DNA from: Streptomyces sp. CGMCC 4.7035
Lineage (GTDB): Bacteria > Actinomycetota > Actinomycetes > Streptomycetales > Streptomycetaceae
Assembly (NCBI RefSeq): GCF_031583065.1
Contig: NZ_CP134053.1
Location: 2,232,001-2,296,000 of the forward strand
Direction: 5' to 3'
Length of the DNA: 64,000 bases
The position numbers and the translations under genes were made by a program. This document shows, piece by piece, positions 46,962-56,114 of the stretch (positions within the stretch are counted from its first letter, which is position 1; the number at the start of each line of letters is the position of its first letter). The notes under the pieces were generated by a model. That model saw nothing but the letters and a program-made list of their open reading frames with translations, did not search any database and was not told the origin of the DNA.

Positions 46962-49808
46962 ATGCAGACCGCGTCGGACCGGCACGAGTACCCCGCCCAT
47001 TGGGAGGCCGACGTGGTGCTGCGCGACGGCGGCACCGCACGCATCAGGCCCATCACCGTTGATGACGCCGAGCGCCTTGTCAGCTTCTACGAGCAGGTCT
47101 CGGACGAGTCCAAGTACTACCGCTTCTTCGCGCCGTACCCTCGCCTGTCCGCCAAGGACGTCCACCGCTTCACGCACCACGACTTTGTGGACAGGGTGGG
47201 ACTCGCGGCCACGATCGGCGGCGAGTTCATCGCAACCGTACGCTATGACCGCATTGATGCCGAGGGGCTGCCCGCCTCCGCGCCCGCCGACGAGGCCGAG
47301 GTCGCCTTCCTGGTGCAGGACGCGCACCAGGGTCGCGGCGTCGCGTCGGCCCTCCTCGAACACATCGCGGCCGTGGCCCGGGAGCGCGGCATCCGAAGGT
47401 TCGCCGCCGAGGTGCTGCCCGCCAACACCAAGATGATCAAGGTGTTCACGGACGCCGGGTACCAGCAGAAGCGCAGCTTCGAGGACGGCGTCGTACGCCT
47501 GGAGTTCGGGCTGGAACCCACCGACCGGTCGCTGGCCGTGCAGCGCGCGCGGGAGCAGCGGGCCGAGGCACGGTCCGTACAGCGTCTGCTCTCGCCCGGC
47601 TCGGTCGCCGTGATCGGTGCGGGCCGCACGCCGGGGGGAGTGGGCCGCAGCGTCCTCGACAACCTCCGAAACGGCGGGTTCACGGGCCGCCTGTACGCGG
47701 TGAACAGGGCGTTCGCCGACGAACAGACGGAACTCGACGGGGTCCCCGCGCACCGCTCCGTCCGTGACATCGCGGACCCGGTCGACCTCGCCGTCGTCGC
47801 CGTGCCTGCGGAGCGCGTCCCCGAAGTCGTCGCCGAGTGCGGCGAGCACGGGGTGCAGGGGCTCGTGGTCGTCTCCGCCGGATACGCCGAGAGCGGTCCC
47901 GACGGGCGGGAGCGGCAGCGGGACCTGGTGCGGCAGGCGCGGACGTACGGGATGCGGATCATCGGGCCGAACACCTTCGGGATCGTCAACACCTCGCCGC
48001 AGGTCAGGCTGAACGCTTCCCTCGCGCCCGAGATGCCGCGCCCTGGGCGCATAGGACTGTTCGCCCAGTCCGGCGCCATCGGGACCGCGCTGCTGTCGCG
48101 GCTGCACCGGCGCGGGGGAGGCGTCACCGGGATCACCGGCGTGTCGACCTTCGTCTCCTCCGGGAACCGGGCGGACGTGTCGGGCAACGACGTCCTTCAG
48201 TACTGGTACGAAGACCCGGACACCGACGTCGTCCTGATGTACCTGGAGTCCATCGGCAATCCGCGCAAGTTCACCCGCCTCGCGCGGCGCACGGCGGAGG
48301 CCAAGCCGCTGGTGGTGGTGCAGGGGGCGCGGCACGGAGGCCTCCCGCAGGGGCATGCCGTACGGGCCACGCGGCTGCCGCACGCCACGGTGTCCGCGCT
48401 GCTGCGGCAGGCCGGGGTGATCCGGGTGGACACGATCACCGAACTGGTGGACGCGGGGCTGCTGCTGGCGCGGCAGCCGTTGCCCGCCGGGCCGCGGGTG
48501 GCGATCCTCGGGAACTCCGAGTCGCTCGGCTACCTGACGTACGACGCCTGCCTGACCGAGGGGCTGCGGCCGTCGCCGCCGCTCGACCTGACGACGGCGG
48601 CTTCGGCGGAGGACTTCCACCGGGCGCTGTCGGCGGCGCTGGCCGACGACTCGTGCGACGCCGTCGTCGTGACGGCCATCCCGGCGGTCGGTGAGACCTC
48701 GGCCCGGGACGCCGCGCTGGCCGAGGCGCTGCGGTCGGCTGCGGCGGCGGTGCCTGGTAAGCCGGTGCTGGTGGTGCACGTGGAGCTGGGTGGGCTCGCG
48801 GAGGCTCTGTCCGCAGCGGCGAGCACCGGGCCACAGGTCGGCAGCACGGCGCCCGGCGCTGCAGGCGGTGCCCAGCCTCCCCCGCTCTCGGCTTCGCCCG
48901 AGCGGGGGGACCCCCATCGCCCTGCGGAACCACTGCCGCCCACCGAGGTGGCCATCCCCGCCTACCCCGCCGCCGAGCGCGCCGTCCGGGCGCTTGCCGA
49001 AGCCGTCAAGTACGCCCAGTGGCGGCGCGACGCGGCCGACCCGGGCAAGGTGCCCGAGTACGACGACATCGACGAGAAGGGCGCCGCCCAGCTGATCCAC
49101 GGGCTGCTCGCGCGCGGGCAGGGGCTGACGCTCGGCACGGACGAGACCTGTGACCTGCTCACGAGGTACGGCATCCACGTACGCAGGGCCCTGCCCGCGC
49201 CCACCCCCGAGGCCGCCGTCGAGGCCGCCCGCGCGATCGGCTACCCGGTGGCTCTCAAGGCCACCGCCCCCCACCTGCGGCACCGCGCCGATTTGGGCGG
49301 CGTACGCCTGGATCTCGCCGACGAGGAGCAGCTGCGGCGGGCATACGCGGAGTTGACCGAACTGTTCGGGAAGCCCCAGGAGCTGCGGCCCGTCGTCCAG
49401 AGGATGGCGCCACGTGGCGTCGACACGCTCGTACGGGCAGTGATCGACCCGGCGGCCGGGGCCGTGCTGTCGTTCGGGCTCGCCGGGGCCGCCTCCCAGT
49501 TGCTCGGCGACACCGCGCACCGTTTGATTCCGGTCACGGACCGCGACGCCACCTCCCTGGTCCGGTCGATCCGGACGGCCCCGCTCCTGTTCGGCTGGCG
49601 CGGCTCCGCCCCCGTGGACACGCCCGCCCTCGAAGAGCTGATGCTGCGTGTGTCGCGGCTGGTCGACGACCATCCGGAGGTCGTCGCCGTCACTCTGGAG
49701 CCCGTCGTCGTCGCCCCGCGCGGCCTGAGTGTGCTCGGCGCCACCGTGCGGCTCGCGCCCCCGCCGGTCCGCGACGACCTCGGCCCGAGGACGCTCCCCG
49801 TGTACTGA
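46962..49808 (+). CDS. patA: Protein acetyltransferase: GNAT domain fused to acyl-CoA-synthetase-like domain (PatA type)
   Basis: 948 residues. N-terminal GNAT domain (about 15-185) with the acetyl-CoA loop VQDAHQGRGVASALLEHI; then an NDP-forming acyl-CoA-synthetase-like part with CoA-binding SPGSVAVIGAGRTPGGVGRS, succinyl-CoA-synthetase-like subdomains (GLFAQSGAIGTALL, STFVSSGNRADVSGNDVLQY) and a C-terminal ATP-grasp region (TRYGIHVRRALPAPTPEAAV). GNAT-first order is that of S. lividans PatA, which acetylates acetoacetyl-CoA synthetase. The ligase His loop (SHTGAL) is not recognisable, so the large domain is probably regulatory. A repeat element is inserted in frame at 48876-48917. Confidence 0.85.
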   Translation: MQTASDRHEYPAHWEADVVLRDGGTARIRPITVDDAERLVSFYEQVSDESKYYRFFAPYPRLSAKDVHRFTHHDFVDRVGLAATIGGEFIATVRYDRIDAEGLPASAPADEAEVAFLVQDAHQGRGVASALLEHIAAVARERGIRRFAAEVLPANTKMIKVFTDAGYQQKRSFEDGVVRLEFGLEPTDRSLAVQRAREQRAEARSVQRLLSPGSVAVIGAGRTPGGVGRSVLDNLRNGGFTGRLYAVNRAFADEQTELDGVPAHRSVRDIADPVDLAVVAVPAERVPEVVAECGEHGVQGLVVVSAGYAESGPDGRERQRDLVRQARTYGMRIIGPNTFGIVNTSPQVRLNASLAPEMPRPGRIGLFAQSGAIGTALLSRLHRRGGGVTGITGVSTFVSSGNRADVSGNDVLQYWYEDPDTDVVLMYLESIGNPRKFTRLARRTAEAKPLVVVQGARHGGLPQGHAVRATRLPHATVSALLRQAGVIRVDTITELVDAGLLLARQPLPAGPRVAILGNSESLGYLTYDACLTEGLRPSPPLDLTTAASAEDFHRALSAALADDSCDAVVVTAIPAVGETSARDAALAEALRSAAAAVPGKPVLVVHVELGGLAEALSAAASTGPQVGSTAPGAAGGAQPPPLSASPERGDPHRPAEPLPPTEVAIPAYPAAERAVRALAEAVKYAQWRRDAADPGKVPEYDDIDEKGAAQLIHGLLARGQGLTLGTDETCDLLTRYGIHVRRALPAPTPEAAVEAARAIGYPVALKATAPHLRHRADLGGVRLDLADEEQLRRAYAELTELFGKPQELRPVVQRMAPRGVDTLVRAVIDPAAGAVLSFGLAGAASQLLGDTAHRLIPVTDRDATSLVRSIRTAPLLFGWRGSAPVDTPALEELMLRVSRLVDDHPEVVAVTLEPVVVAPRGLSVLGATVRLAPPPVRDDLGPRTLPVY
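48876..48917. repeat. Streptomyces-type palindromic repeat inserted in frame
   Basis: The 42-bp element begins CCTCCCCCGCTCTCGGCTTC and ends GAGCGGGGGGACCCCCAT; CCCCCGCTC pairs with GAGCGGGGG. I recognise it as a dispersed palindromic element usually found between Streptomyces genes. Here it adds 14 codons to a Pro/Ala-rich linker of the acetyltransferase. Confidence 0.6.
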
Positions 49809-49846
49809 GCGGTGGCGAGCGGTGCCGCGCAGTCAGTGGGCCACCG

Positions 49847-49852
49847 TAGGAT
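49847..49852 (+). promoter_or_regulatory. -10 box of a leaderless promoter
   Basis: TAGGAT ends 7 bases before ATG 49860, without a ribosome site between; a leaderless transcript is likely and supports that start. Confidence 0.45.
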
Positions 49853-49859
49853 GGACATC

Positions 49860-50447
49860 ATGGCCAAGACCAGTACGACGACCCAGGGGCTGCGCACGGC
49901 GATCGAGCGCAGCGGCTACTACCCGGCTCTCGTGGCCGAAGCGGTGGAAGCCGCGGTGGGCGGCGAGCCCATGCGGTCGTACCTGGTCCACCAGGAGACG
50001 ACGTTCGACGCCAACGAGGTACGCCGGCACGTGACCGTGCTGGTCCTCACCGGCACCCGCTTCATCGTCAGCCACACCGACGAGCAGGCCGCGGACGACA
50101 CCTCCCCGACGCCGTACGCCACGACGTCCACGGAATCGGTGAAGCTCGACCGGATCTCGTCGGTCGTCGTCAGCCGCGTCGTCGCCAACCCGGAGTCGTA
50201 CACGCCGGGCACGCTGCCCCGCGAGGTCGTTCTGACCATCGGCTGGGGCGCCGTCTCCCGTATCGACCTGGAGCCCGCCGCCTGCGGCGACCCCAACTGT
50301 GAGGCGGACCACGGCTACACGGGCAACTCGACGGCGGACGACCTCAGCCTCCGCGTCAGCGAGGCCGGGGACGGTCCGGAGACGGTGCGCCAGGCGCTCG
50401 CCTTCGCGCAGTCCCTTTCCGAGGCGACCGCGGACCTGACCCGCTGA
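49860..50447 (+). CDS. DUF5998 family protein
   Basis: 195 residues (MAKTSTTTQGLRTAIERSGY...). The pattern matches DUF5998: GEPMRSYLVHQETTFDANEV, RRHVTVLVLTGTRFIVSHTD, then a mixed beta domain (VVLTIGWGAVSRIDLEPAAC with CGDPNCEADHGYTG). Function unknown. The stop overlaps the start of the phosphatase-like gene (TGATG), so they are translationally coupled. ATG 49860 chosen from the -10 position; ATG 49851 adds three residues. Confidence 0.82.
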   Translation: MAKTSTTTQGLRTAIERSGYYPALVAEAVEAAVGGEPMRSYLVHQETTFDANEVRRHVTVLVLTGTRFIVSHTDEQAADDTSPTPYATTSTESVKLDRISSVVVSRVVANPESYTPGTLPREVVLTIGWGAVSRIDLEPAACGDPNCEADHGYTGNSTADDLSLRVSEAGDGPETVRQALAFAQSLSEATADLTR

Positions 50448-51637
50448 TGGCGCTGCCCACCTGGGACGGTCACCCGGAGCCGCTCGCGGTCGGCTCCGCG
50501 CCCCTCCCCGAGTACGGTTCCGGCTCACTGGCCGATCTCCTGCCCACCCTCGCCGCCGGCATGGGCGTACCGGGCCAGACCGCCGCCATATCGGAACTGA
50601 CCGCCGCCGACCGCAACTGCGTCTTCCTGATCGACGGGCTCGGCTGGGAGCAGCTGAGGGCGCACCCCGACGAGGCGCCCTTCCTGGCCTCGCTCCTGGC
50701 GTCCTCCCGCGGCGGCACCGGCCGCCCGATCACCGCCGGCTACCCGGCGACCACCGCTACCTCGCTCGCCTCCGTCGGCACCGGTCTGCCGCCCGGCGCG
50801 CACGGCCTGCCGGGATACACGGCACGCAACCCCGAGACCGGTGAGCTGATGAACCAGCTCCGCTGGCAGCCCTGGACGGACCCGTACGCGTGGCAGCCGT
50901 ACCCGACGGTCTTCCAGCTCGCGGACGCGGCCGGAGTCCACACGGCCCAGGTGTCCTCCCCGGCCTTCGAGACCACCCCGCTGACCAAGGTCGCACTGAG
51001 CGGCGGAACGTTCCACGGGCGGCTGACCGGCGAGGACCGCATGGACCTCGCGGCCGAGCAACTGGCCGTCGGCGACCGCTCCTTGGTGTACACGTACTAC
51101 GCCGAGCTCGACGGCGCCGGCCACCGCTACGGCGTCGACTCCGATGCCTGGCGCGGCCAGCTCATGTGCGTCGACCGGCTCGTCCAGCGCCTTGCGGAGC
51201 AGCTGCCGCCGCGCGCCGCCCTGTATGTCACCGCCGACCACGGCATGATCGACATTCCGTTCGACGAGCAGCACCGCATCGACTTCGACGAGGACTGGGA
51301 GCTGCGCGCCGGGGTCGCCCTGCTGGGCGGCGAGGGGCGCGCGCGGCACGTCTACGCCCTTCCGGGCGCCGAGAACGACGTGCTGACCTGCTGGCGTGAG
51401 GTGCTCGGCGAGCAGTTCTGGGTGGCCTCGCGGGACGAGGCGATCGCGGCGGGCTGGTTCGGCCCGCGCATCGACGAACGGGTGTACGCCCGCATCGGCG
51501 ACGTGGTCGCGGCGGCCCGCGACGACGTGCTCATCATCGCCTCGGAGCGGGAGCCGAAGGAGTCGGCGATGGTCGGCAACCATGGATCGATGACGGCCGT
51601 GGAGCAGCTGGTACCCCTGCTGGAAGTCCGCACCTGA
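50447..51637 (+). CDS. Alkaline-phosphatase-superfamily protein (nucleotide pyrophosphatase/phosphodiesterase type)
   Basis: 396 residues. Metal-site and nucleophile segments: FLIDGLGWEQL, GYPATTATSLASVGTGLPPG (probable Thr nucleophile), YAELDGAGHRYG and TADHGMIDIP, GNHGSM at the C-terminus. This is the NPP branch of the superfamily. It follows the DUF5998 gene with a TGATG overlap. No signal peptide, so probably cytoplasmic; substrate unknown. Confidence 0.85.
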   Translation: MALPTWDGHPEPLAVGSAPLPEYGSGSLADLLPTLAAGMGVPGQTAAISELTAADRNCVFLIDGLGWEQLRAHPDEAPFLASLLASSRGGTGRPITAGYPATTATSLASVGTGLPPGAHGLPGYTARNPETGELMNQLRWQPWTDPYAWQPYPTVFQLADAAGVHTAQVSSPAFETTPLTKVALSGGTFHGRLTGEDRMDLAAEQLAVGDRSLVYTYYAELDGAGHRYGVDSDAWRGQLMCVDRLVQRLAEQLPPRAALYVTADHGMIDIPFDEQHRIDFDEDWELRAGVALLGGEGRARHVYALPGAENDVLTCWREVLGEQFWVASRDEAIAAGWFGPRIDERVYARIGDVVAAARDDVLIIASEREPKESAMVGNHGSMTAVEQLVPLLEVRT

Positions 51638-51752
51638 CCGCAGCGCGCGTCCCGGCCCCCAGTACGCTCCTGAATATCCCGTACGCCTCGTCCACGCTCG
51701 TGAACACCCCCCACACCTCCTCCGCCCTTCCCTGAAAGGTCCTCAACCACCC

Positions 51753-52403
51753 ATGCCCGAGCTGGTGTTCTTCTCCGGAACGATGGACTGCGGGAAGTCG
51801 ACGCTGGCCCTCCAGATCGAGCACAACCGCTCCGCGCGGGGGCTGCAGGGCATGATCTTCACGCGCGACGACCGGGCCGGCGAGGGCAAGCTCTCCTCCC
51901 GGCTGGGACTGGTCACGGACGCGGTGGAGGTGGCGGACGGGCAGGACCTGTACGCGTATCTCGTCGACCACCTCTCGCAGGGCCGGCGGGCCGACTATGT
52001 GATCGCCGACGAGGCCCAGTTCCTGGCGCCGGAGCAGATAGACCAGCTGGCCCGGGTGGTCGACGACCTCGGCCTCGACGTCTACGCCTTCGGTATCACG
52101 ACCGATTTCCGCTCCAAGCTCTTCCCTGGCTCGCAACGCCTCGTGGAGCTGGCGGACCGGGTCGAGGTCCTCCAGGTGGAGGCCCTGTGCTGGTGCGGCT
52201 CACGCGCCACGCACAACGCCCGCACGGTCGGCGGTGTGATGGTGGTCGAGGGCGCCCAGGTGGTTGTCGGGGACGTCAACCAGTCCGCTGACGAGGTCGG
52301 CTACGAGGTCCTGTGCCGCCGCCATCACCGGCGCCGCATGACGGCGGCGACGGCCCACGCGGCGGCCCTGTCGCCGGACGTCCTGCCGGTGTCGTCAACC
52401 TGA
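51753..52403 (+). CDS. tdk: Thymidine kinase
   Basis: 216 residues. P-loop SGTMDCGKST, the DEAQFL Walker B box, FRSKLFPGSQRLVELADRVE, and zinc ligands CWCG with a later CRRHH. It salvages thymidine using ATP. The start MPELVFFSG follows CTGAAAGG. It converges on a VOC-protein gene without an obvious terminator. Confidence 0.93.
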   Translation: MPELVFFSGTMDCGKSTLALQIEHNRSARGLQGMIFTRDDRAGEGKLSSRLGLVTDAVEVADGQDLYAYLVDHLSQGRRADYVIADEAQFLAPEQIDQLARVVDDLGLDVYAFGITTDFRSKLFPGSQRLVELADRVEVLQVEALCWCGSRATHNARTVGGVMVVEGAQVVVGDVNQSADEVGYEVLCRRHHRRRMTAATAHAAALSPDVLPVSST

Positions 52404-52427
52404 CGACCCACCGTTTCACTCGAGGAT

Positions 52428-53231
52428 TCAGTCGAGCCGGCTGACCACCGAGAACGTCGCACCCTCCGGGTCCGCGACGGTGACCATGCGGCCCAGGGCC
52501 GTGTTGCACGTGGTCCGCACGACGTGGCCGCCCAGCTCGGTGACCCGCTCGGCCGTCCTGTCGGTGTCCTCGACCTGGAAGTACGTCATCCAGTGGGCGC
52601 CCCGGTCCCGGGGCAGGCAGTTGCCGACACCGTGGATGCCGGCGACCGGACGGCCCTCGATGTGCAGGGTGAGGTAGTCGAAGTCGGGGGAGACGACCGG
52701 CTCCTCCTCGTAGCCGAAGACGGTCTGGTAGAACTTGGCGACGCTCGCCGTGTCGTACGTGAGCAGCTCGTTCCACACGGGGGTGCCGGGGACGCCCGTC
52801 AGGCCCGTGCCGAGGTGTTCGGCCGCCTGCCAGATGCCGAACACCGCGCCCATCGGGTCGGACGCGATCGCCAGCCGCCCCGCCTCGGCGGCGTCCAGGG
52901 GGCCGACGCCCACCGTTCCGCCGCAGCTGCGTACCTGTTCTGCGGTCGTGTCCACGTCGTCCGAGCCGAGGTACGGCGTCCAGGCGATCGGCAGATGGCG
53001 GTCCGGCGGCAGCTGGCCGATGCCCGCCACCTCGTAGCCGTTCAGCAGGGCTCGCACGTAGGGCCCCAGCGGCTGTGGTCCCGGCCGGAACTCCCAGCCG
53101 AACAGTGCCCGGTAGAAATCCTGGGTCGCGGCCATCCCGTGCACCATCAGACTCACCCAGCACGGTGTGCCAGGCGCGTGCCACGCGTGCGTTGTGCCGT
53201 GAAGGCCGGTCGACCCCCGTGCCTCGGTCAT
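52428..53231 (-). CDS. Two-domain VOC (glyoxalase/bleomycin-resistance fold) protein
   Basis: 267 residues in two VOC repeats (about 20-140: CWVSLMVHGMAATQDFYRAL; 150-267: VWNELLTYDTASVAKFYQTV). Resembles the mycobacterial CFP30B/27-kDa-antigen family with unknown enzymatic activity. ATG 53231 follows GGAGAG. Divergent from the sulfurtransferase gene. Confidence 0.85.
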   Translation of the reverse strand: MTEARGSTGLHGTTHAWHAPGTPCWVSLMVHGMAATQDFYRALFGWEFRPGPQPLGPYVRALLNGYEVAGIGQLPPDRHLPIAWTPYLGSDDVDTTAEQVRSCGGTVGVGPLDAAEAGRLAIASDPMGAVFGIWQAAEHLGTGLTGVPGTPVWNELLTYDTASVAKFYQTVFGYEEEPVVSPDFDYLTLHIEGRPVAGIHGVGNCLPRDRGAHWMTYFQVEDTDRTAERVTELGGHVVRTTCNTALGRMVTVADPEGATFSVVSRLD

Positions 53232-53553
53232 GGTCACTCTCTCCTCGGCCCCTCGTGGTGGCCGGTCAGCTTCCGCCTGTGTGCACATGTGCCGCGCACG
53301 CGCGTGTCACGCTCCGCGCCGATGCTCGCACCACCGGTCGCACCCCGCGCTTCGGCCGCGCCGTCGCGCGAGGCCCTACGGCAGAAGGATGCCCGTTTTT
53401 CAGTCTCTCGCCCGTTCACGTGTGATTGCCGTGCGGCGGCCATTGTTGTACAGCATGTGCCCAACCCCGTACACCGGGTGATCGGACCTGTCCGGCCGAG
53501 CACAGTAGCCGGACCTGGGCTACGCGGCCACCTTGTGCGCGAGGATGGGGGCC
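53232..53553. other. Divergent intergenic region, VOC and sulfurtransferase genes
   Basis: A 320-bp stretch that must hold both promoters. I found no repeat, hairpin or motif that stands out. Confidence 0.4.
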
Positions 53554-54405
53554 ATGAAGGCCATCATCTCCGCATCCGAACTCGCGAGCGACTTGGCGGG
53601 CCCGCAGCCGCCCACGCTCCTGGACGTCCGCTGGCAGCTGACCGCCGCCACGGCGGCCGGCGCCGCCCCCTTCGACGGCCGTGCCGCCTACGCGGGCGGG
53701 CACATTCCGGGCGCCGTCTTCGTGGACCTGGACGCCGAACTCGCGGGCCCGCCGGGTCCCGCCGGACGGCACCCCCTGCCCGACACGGAGCGCTTCGGCG
53801 CGGCCATGCGGGCCGCCGGTGTCACGGCGGACCGGCCGGTCGTCGTGTACGACGGCGGACAGGGCTGGGCCGCGGCACGCGCGTGGTGGATGCTGCGTTG
53901 GACGGGTCACCCGGATGTCCGGGTGCTCGACGGGGGGCTGACCGCCTGGGACGGGCCGCTGACCTCCGGTACCGAGGAGAGCGCCCCCGGCGACTTCCAG
54001 CCGGTGCCGGGCGCGCTGCCCCTCCTGGACGCCGACGGCGCGGCGGCGCTCGCCCGCACCGGACTGCTCCTCGACGCGCGGGCCGGCGAACGCTACCGGG
54101 GCGAGGTCGAGCCGATCGACCCCGTGGGCGGCCACATCCCGGGCGCGATGTCGGCGCCGACGGCGGAGAACGTCACCGAGAACGGCCTCTTCCTGCCCGC
54201 CGGCGAACTCGCGGACCGCTTCAAGGCGCTCGGCGCCACGGAGGGAACCGAGGTCGGCGTGTACTGCGGATCGGGGGTCTCCGCCGCGCACGAGGTACTG
54301 GCGCTCACGATCGCGGGGATCCCGGCCGCGCTGTACGTGGGGTCGTGGTCGGAGTGGTCGGCGGACGGCAGTCGCCCGGTCGCGGTGGGGCCCGACCCGC
54401 AGTGA
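53554..54405 (+). CDS. sseA: Thiosulfate/3-mercaptopyruvate sulfurtransferase (rhodanese)
   Basis: 283 residues in two rhodanese domains. First, inactive domain: LLDVRWQ and GHIPGAVFVDLDAELAG. Second: DARAGERYRGEVEPIDPVGG, GHIPGAMSAPT, and the active loop YCGSGVSA with Cys238. It transfers sulfane sulfur to acceptors such as cyanide or thiols. ATG 53554 follows GAGGATGGGG; ATG 53545 and GTG 53533 would add a few residues. Confidence 0.9.
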   Translation: MKAIISASELASDLAGPQPPTLLDVRWQLTAATAAGAAPFDGRAAYAGGHIPGAVFVDLDAELAGPPGPAGRHPLPDTERFGAAMRAAGVTADRPVVVYDGGQGWAAARAWWMLRWTGHPDVRVLDGGLTAWDGPLTSGTEESAPGDFQPVPGALPLLDADGAAALARTGLLLDARAGERYRGEVEPIDPVGGHIPGAMSAPTAENVTENGLFLPAGELADRFKALGATEGTEVGVYCGSGVSAAHEVLALTIAGIPAALYVGSWSEWSADGSRPVAVGPDPQ

Positions 54406-54438
54406 AGCCCTGAACGGGCAGGAGCAGGAGCAGGAGCA

Positions 54439-54475
54439 GGAGGGGGTCCACGCCGCCGCGGCGTGGACCCCCTCC
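54439..54475. terminator. Bidirectional terminator between sseA and sepH
   Basis: Perfect 17-bp stem, GGAGGGGGTCCACGCCG with its complement, and a 3-nt loop. It lies between the convergent genes and can stop both. Confidence 0.9.
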
Positions 54476-54487
54476 CTGTACGTCCGA

Positions 54488-54527
54488 CTACTGCTGCTTC
54501 TTGCGTCCTACTCCTGCTTCTTGCGTC
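54488..54527. repeat. 20-bp tandem duplication of the sepH 3' end
   Basis: CTACTGCTGCTTCTTGCGTC (54488-54507) and CTACTCCTGCTTCTTGCGTC (54508-54527) differ at one base. The second encodes the SepH C-terminus and stop; the first repeats them beyond the stop. A short CAGGAG repeat lies next to it at 54418-54440. Confidence 0.85.
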
Positions 54528-55545
54528 GCGTCCCGAACACGATCTCGTCCCAGCTCGGGACCGCCGCCCTGCGGCCCGGGCGGACACCGTCCGCCTCGGC
54601 CTGGCGGTCCGTCGCCCCGATCAGACGGTCGCGGTGGCTGGCGACCGTGCGCGGCATCAGGACGTCCGCGTAAGCGGAACCGGCCGACGCCGCGGGCGCG
54701 GGGGGTTCCTCCGCCTCGGGCTCCTGGGCGGGCTCCTCCTGCGGTTCCGTGGGCCGCTCGGGCACCACCATGTCGCCGCGGAAGCTGGGCACCGCCTCCA
54801 GGAGGCTGGTGAGCGAGTCACGCTCGGCGGTGCTCTCCTCCGCGGGCTCGGACGACTGCGCGGGCAGTACGGGACGTTCCGTCTGGCGCTCCAGGGCGCG
54901 GTCCATCCGGCCCTCGCGCGGCAGACGTGCGATCCGCGGCACAAAGGGATAGCTCGGCTCGGGCGCCGCGAGGTCGTCGGACTCGCCGATCAGCGAGCGC
55001 GCCTCGTCGTCGACCGCCTGGACGAGCCGCCGGGGCGGGTCGTAGGTCCAGCTCGCCGAGTGCGGCTCACCGGCCACCCGGTAGACGAGCAGTACCTCCC
55101 AGGTGCCGTCGTCGCGGCGCCAGGAGTCCCACTGGACGGTGTCCTTCTCGGCGCCACGCAGCAGCAACCGCTCCTGGACGGCCTCGCCGAGCTGCGGACC
55201 GGTGTTCTCGCCGGGTCTGCGGACGGGCGTCTTGCGGGCGCGCTCGGCCATGAAGGCGCGCTCGGCCAGCACGGGGCCCTCGAAGCGGCGCACGCGGTCG
55301 ACGGGGATCCCGGCGAGCTGTGCGACCTCCTCGGCGGACGCGCCGGCACGTATCCGCGCCTGGATGTCACGGGGGCGGAGATGGCTCTCCACCTCGATCT
55401 CGATCTGGCCGAGGCGGGGACGGTCGCCGCGCACGGCGGCGCGGAGCCGTTCGTCGATCGGAAGCGTGTACTCCGTGCTGTCCGCAGCCTTCAGCACCAG
55501 CCGTGTGCCGTCATTGGAGACGGCCACGACACGCAGTTCGGGCAT
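54508..55545 (-). CDS. sepH: Septation protein SepH
   Basis: 345 residues. The N-terminal DUF3071 domain (1-170: MPELRVVAVSNDGTRLVLKA, LGQIEIEVESHLRPRDIQAR, a helix-turn-helix ASAEEVAQLAGIPVDRVRRF and WEVLLVYRVAGEPHSASWTY) is that of SepH, which binds FtsZ and promotes cell division in Streptomyces. The C-terminal half is Glu/Pro-rich and disordered. The last codons are duplicated just downstream. ATG 55545 follows GGGAGG. Confidence 0.92.
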   Translation of the reverse strand: MPELRVVAVSNDGTRLVLKAADSTEYTLPIDERLRAAVRGDRPRLGQIEIEVESHLRPRDIQARIRAGASAEEVAQLAGIPVDRVRRFEGPVLAERAFMAERARKTPVRRPGENTGPQLGEAVQERLLLRGAEKDTVQWDSWRRDDGTWEVLLVYRVAGEPHSASWTYDPPRRLVQAVDDEARSLIGESDDLAAPEPSYPFVPRIARLPREGRMDRALERQTERPVLPAQSSEPAEESTAERDSLTSLLEAVPSFRGDMVVPERPTEPQEEPAQEPEAEEPPAPAASAGSAYADVLMPRTVASHRDRLIGATDRQAEADGVRPGRRAAVPSWDEIVFGTRRKKQE

Positions 55546-56114
55546 GGGGACCTCCCGGGTGGTGCCTGCCGACGTCACGTGCGTCGCTGCTTCCGCTAGT
55601 CGAGTGTGGCCTGCCCGGGTGCAGCCTGCCACAACCTTGCCGAGTTGCCCGGCGTGTCGGGCACGGGCCCTGGATCGCCGTTATGGCACGGTTACCTATT
55701 CGCAACGCTAAGTGACCAACTCCGTCACCCTGTGCAACTAGCCCCCTCCCAGCGGTCCAGCAAGGCTCCGGACGCCCTGGCGGGAGACCGGACCCAGGGC
55801 TCGCAACAGTACTCCATTCGGGCCACCTACGTGGATCGGCACGCCGCCCAACTTCTGGCAAGGGGTGTGAGTTGGTCGCCCGATGCGTCGTTTTCGTGAC
55901 CATGAAAGGTGGCGTACTCCACCTAACCGTCAGAAATGGAAGCAATCGTTCAACCTTGTGCCCTCCTTGCGGTGCGGTCGGACGATCGCGTCCTGTGGTC
56001 ACCCTCAAGTGGCGGGCAGTGCCGTGGCGTTGGACGGACGCCCCTGCCTGGGCCGGTCCGGACGCCCGCACTTGCTGGGCTCGTCCACCCCGGCGCCCGC
56101 GCCGACCGGGCCGG
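55546..56114. other. 570-bp gap upstream of sepH
   Basis: Contains the sepH promoter region but no gene I can support: the open frames here have low-quality composition and no ribosome site. GC is lower than average around 55690-55960. No hairpin or conserved RNA was recognised. Confidence 0.4.

Noticed and set aside
55546..56114. Coding sequence in the gap upstream of sepH
   Set aside because: Open frames on both strands show no third-position GC bias consistent with this genome, no ribosome site and no recognisable motif.
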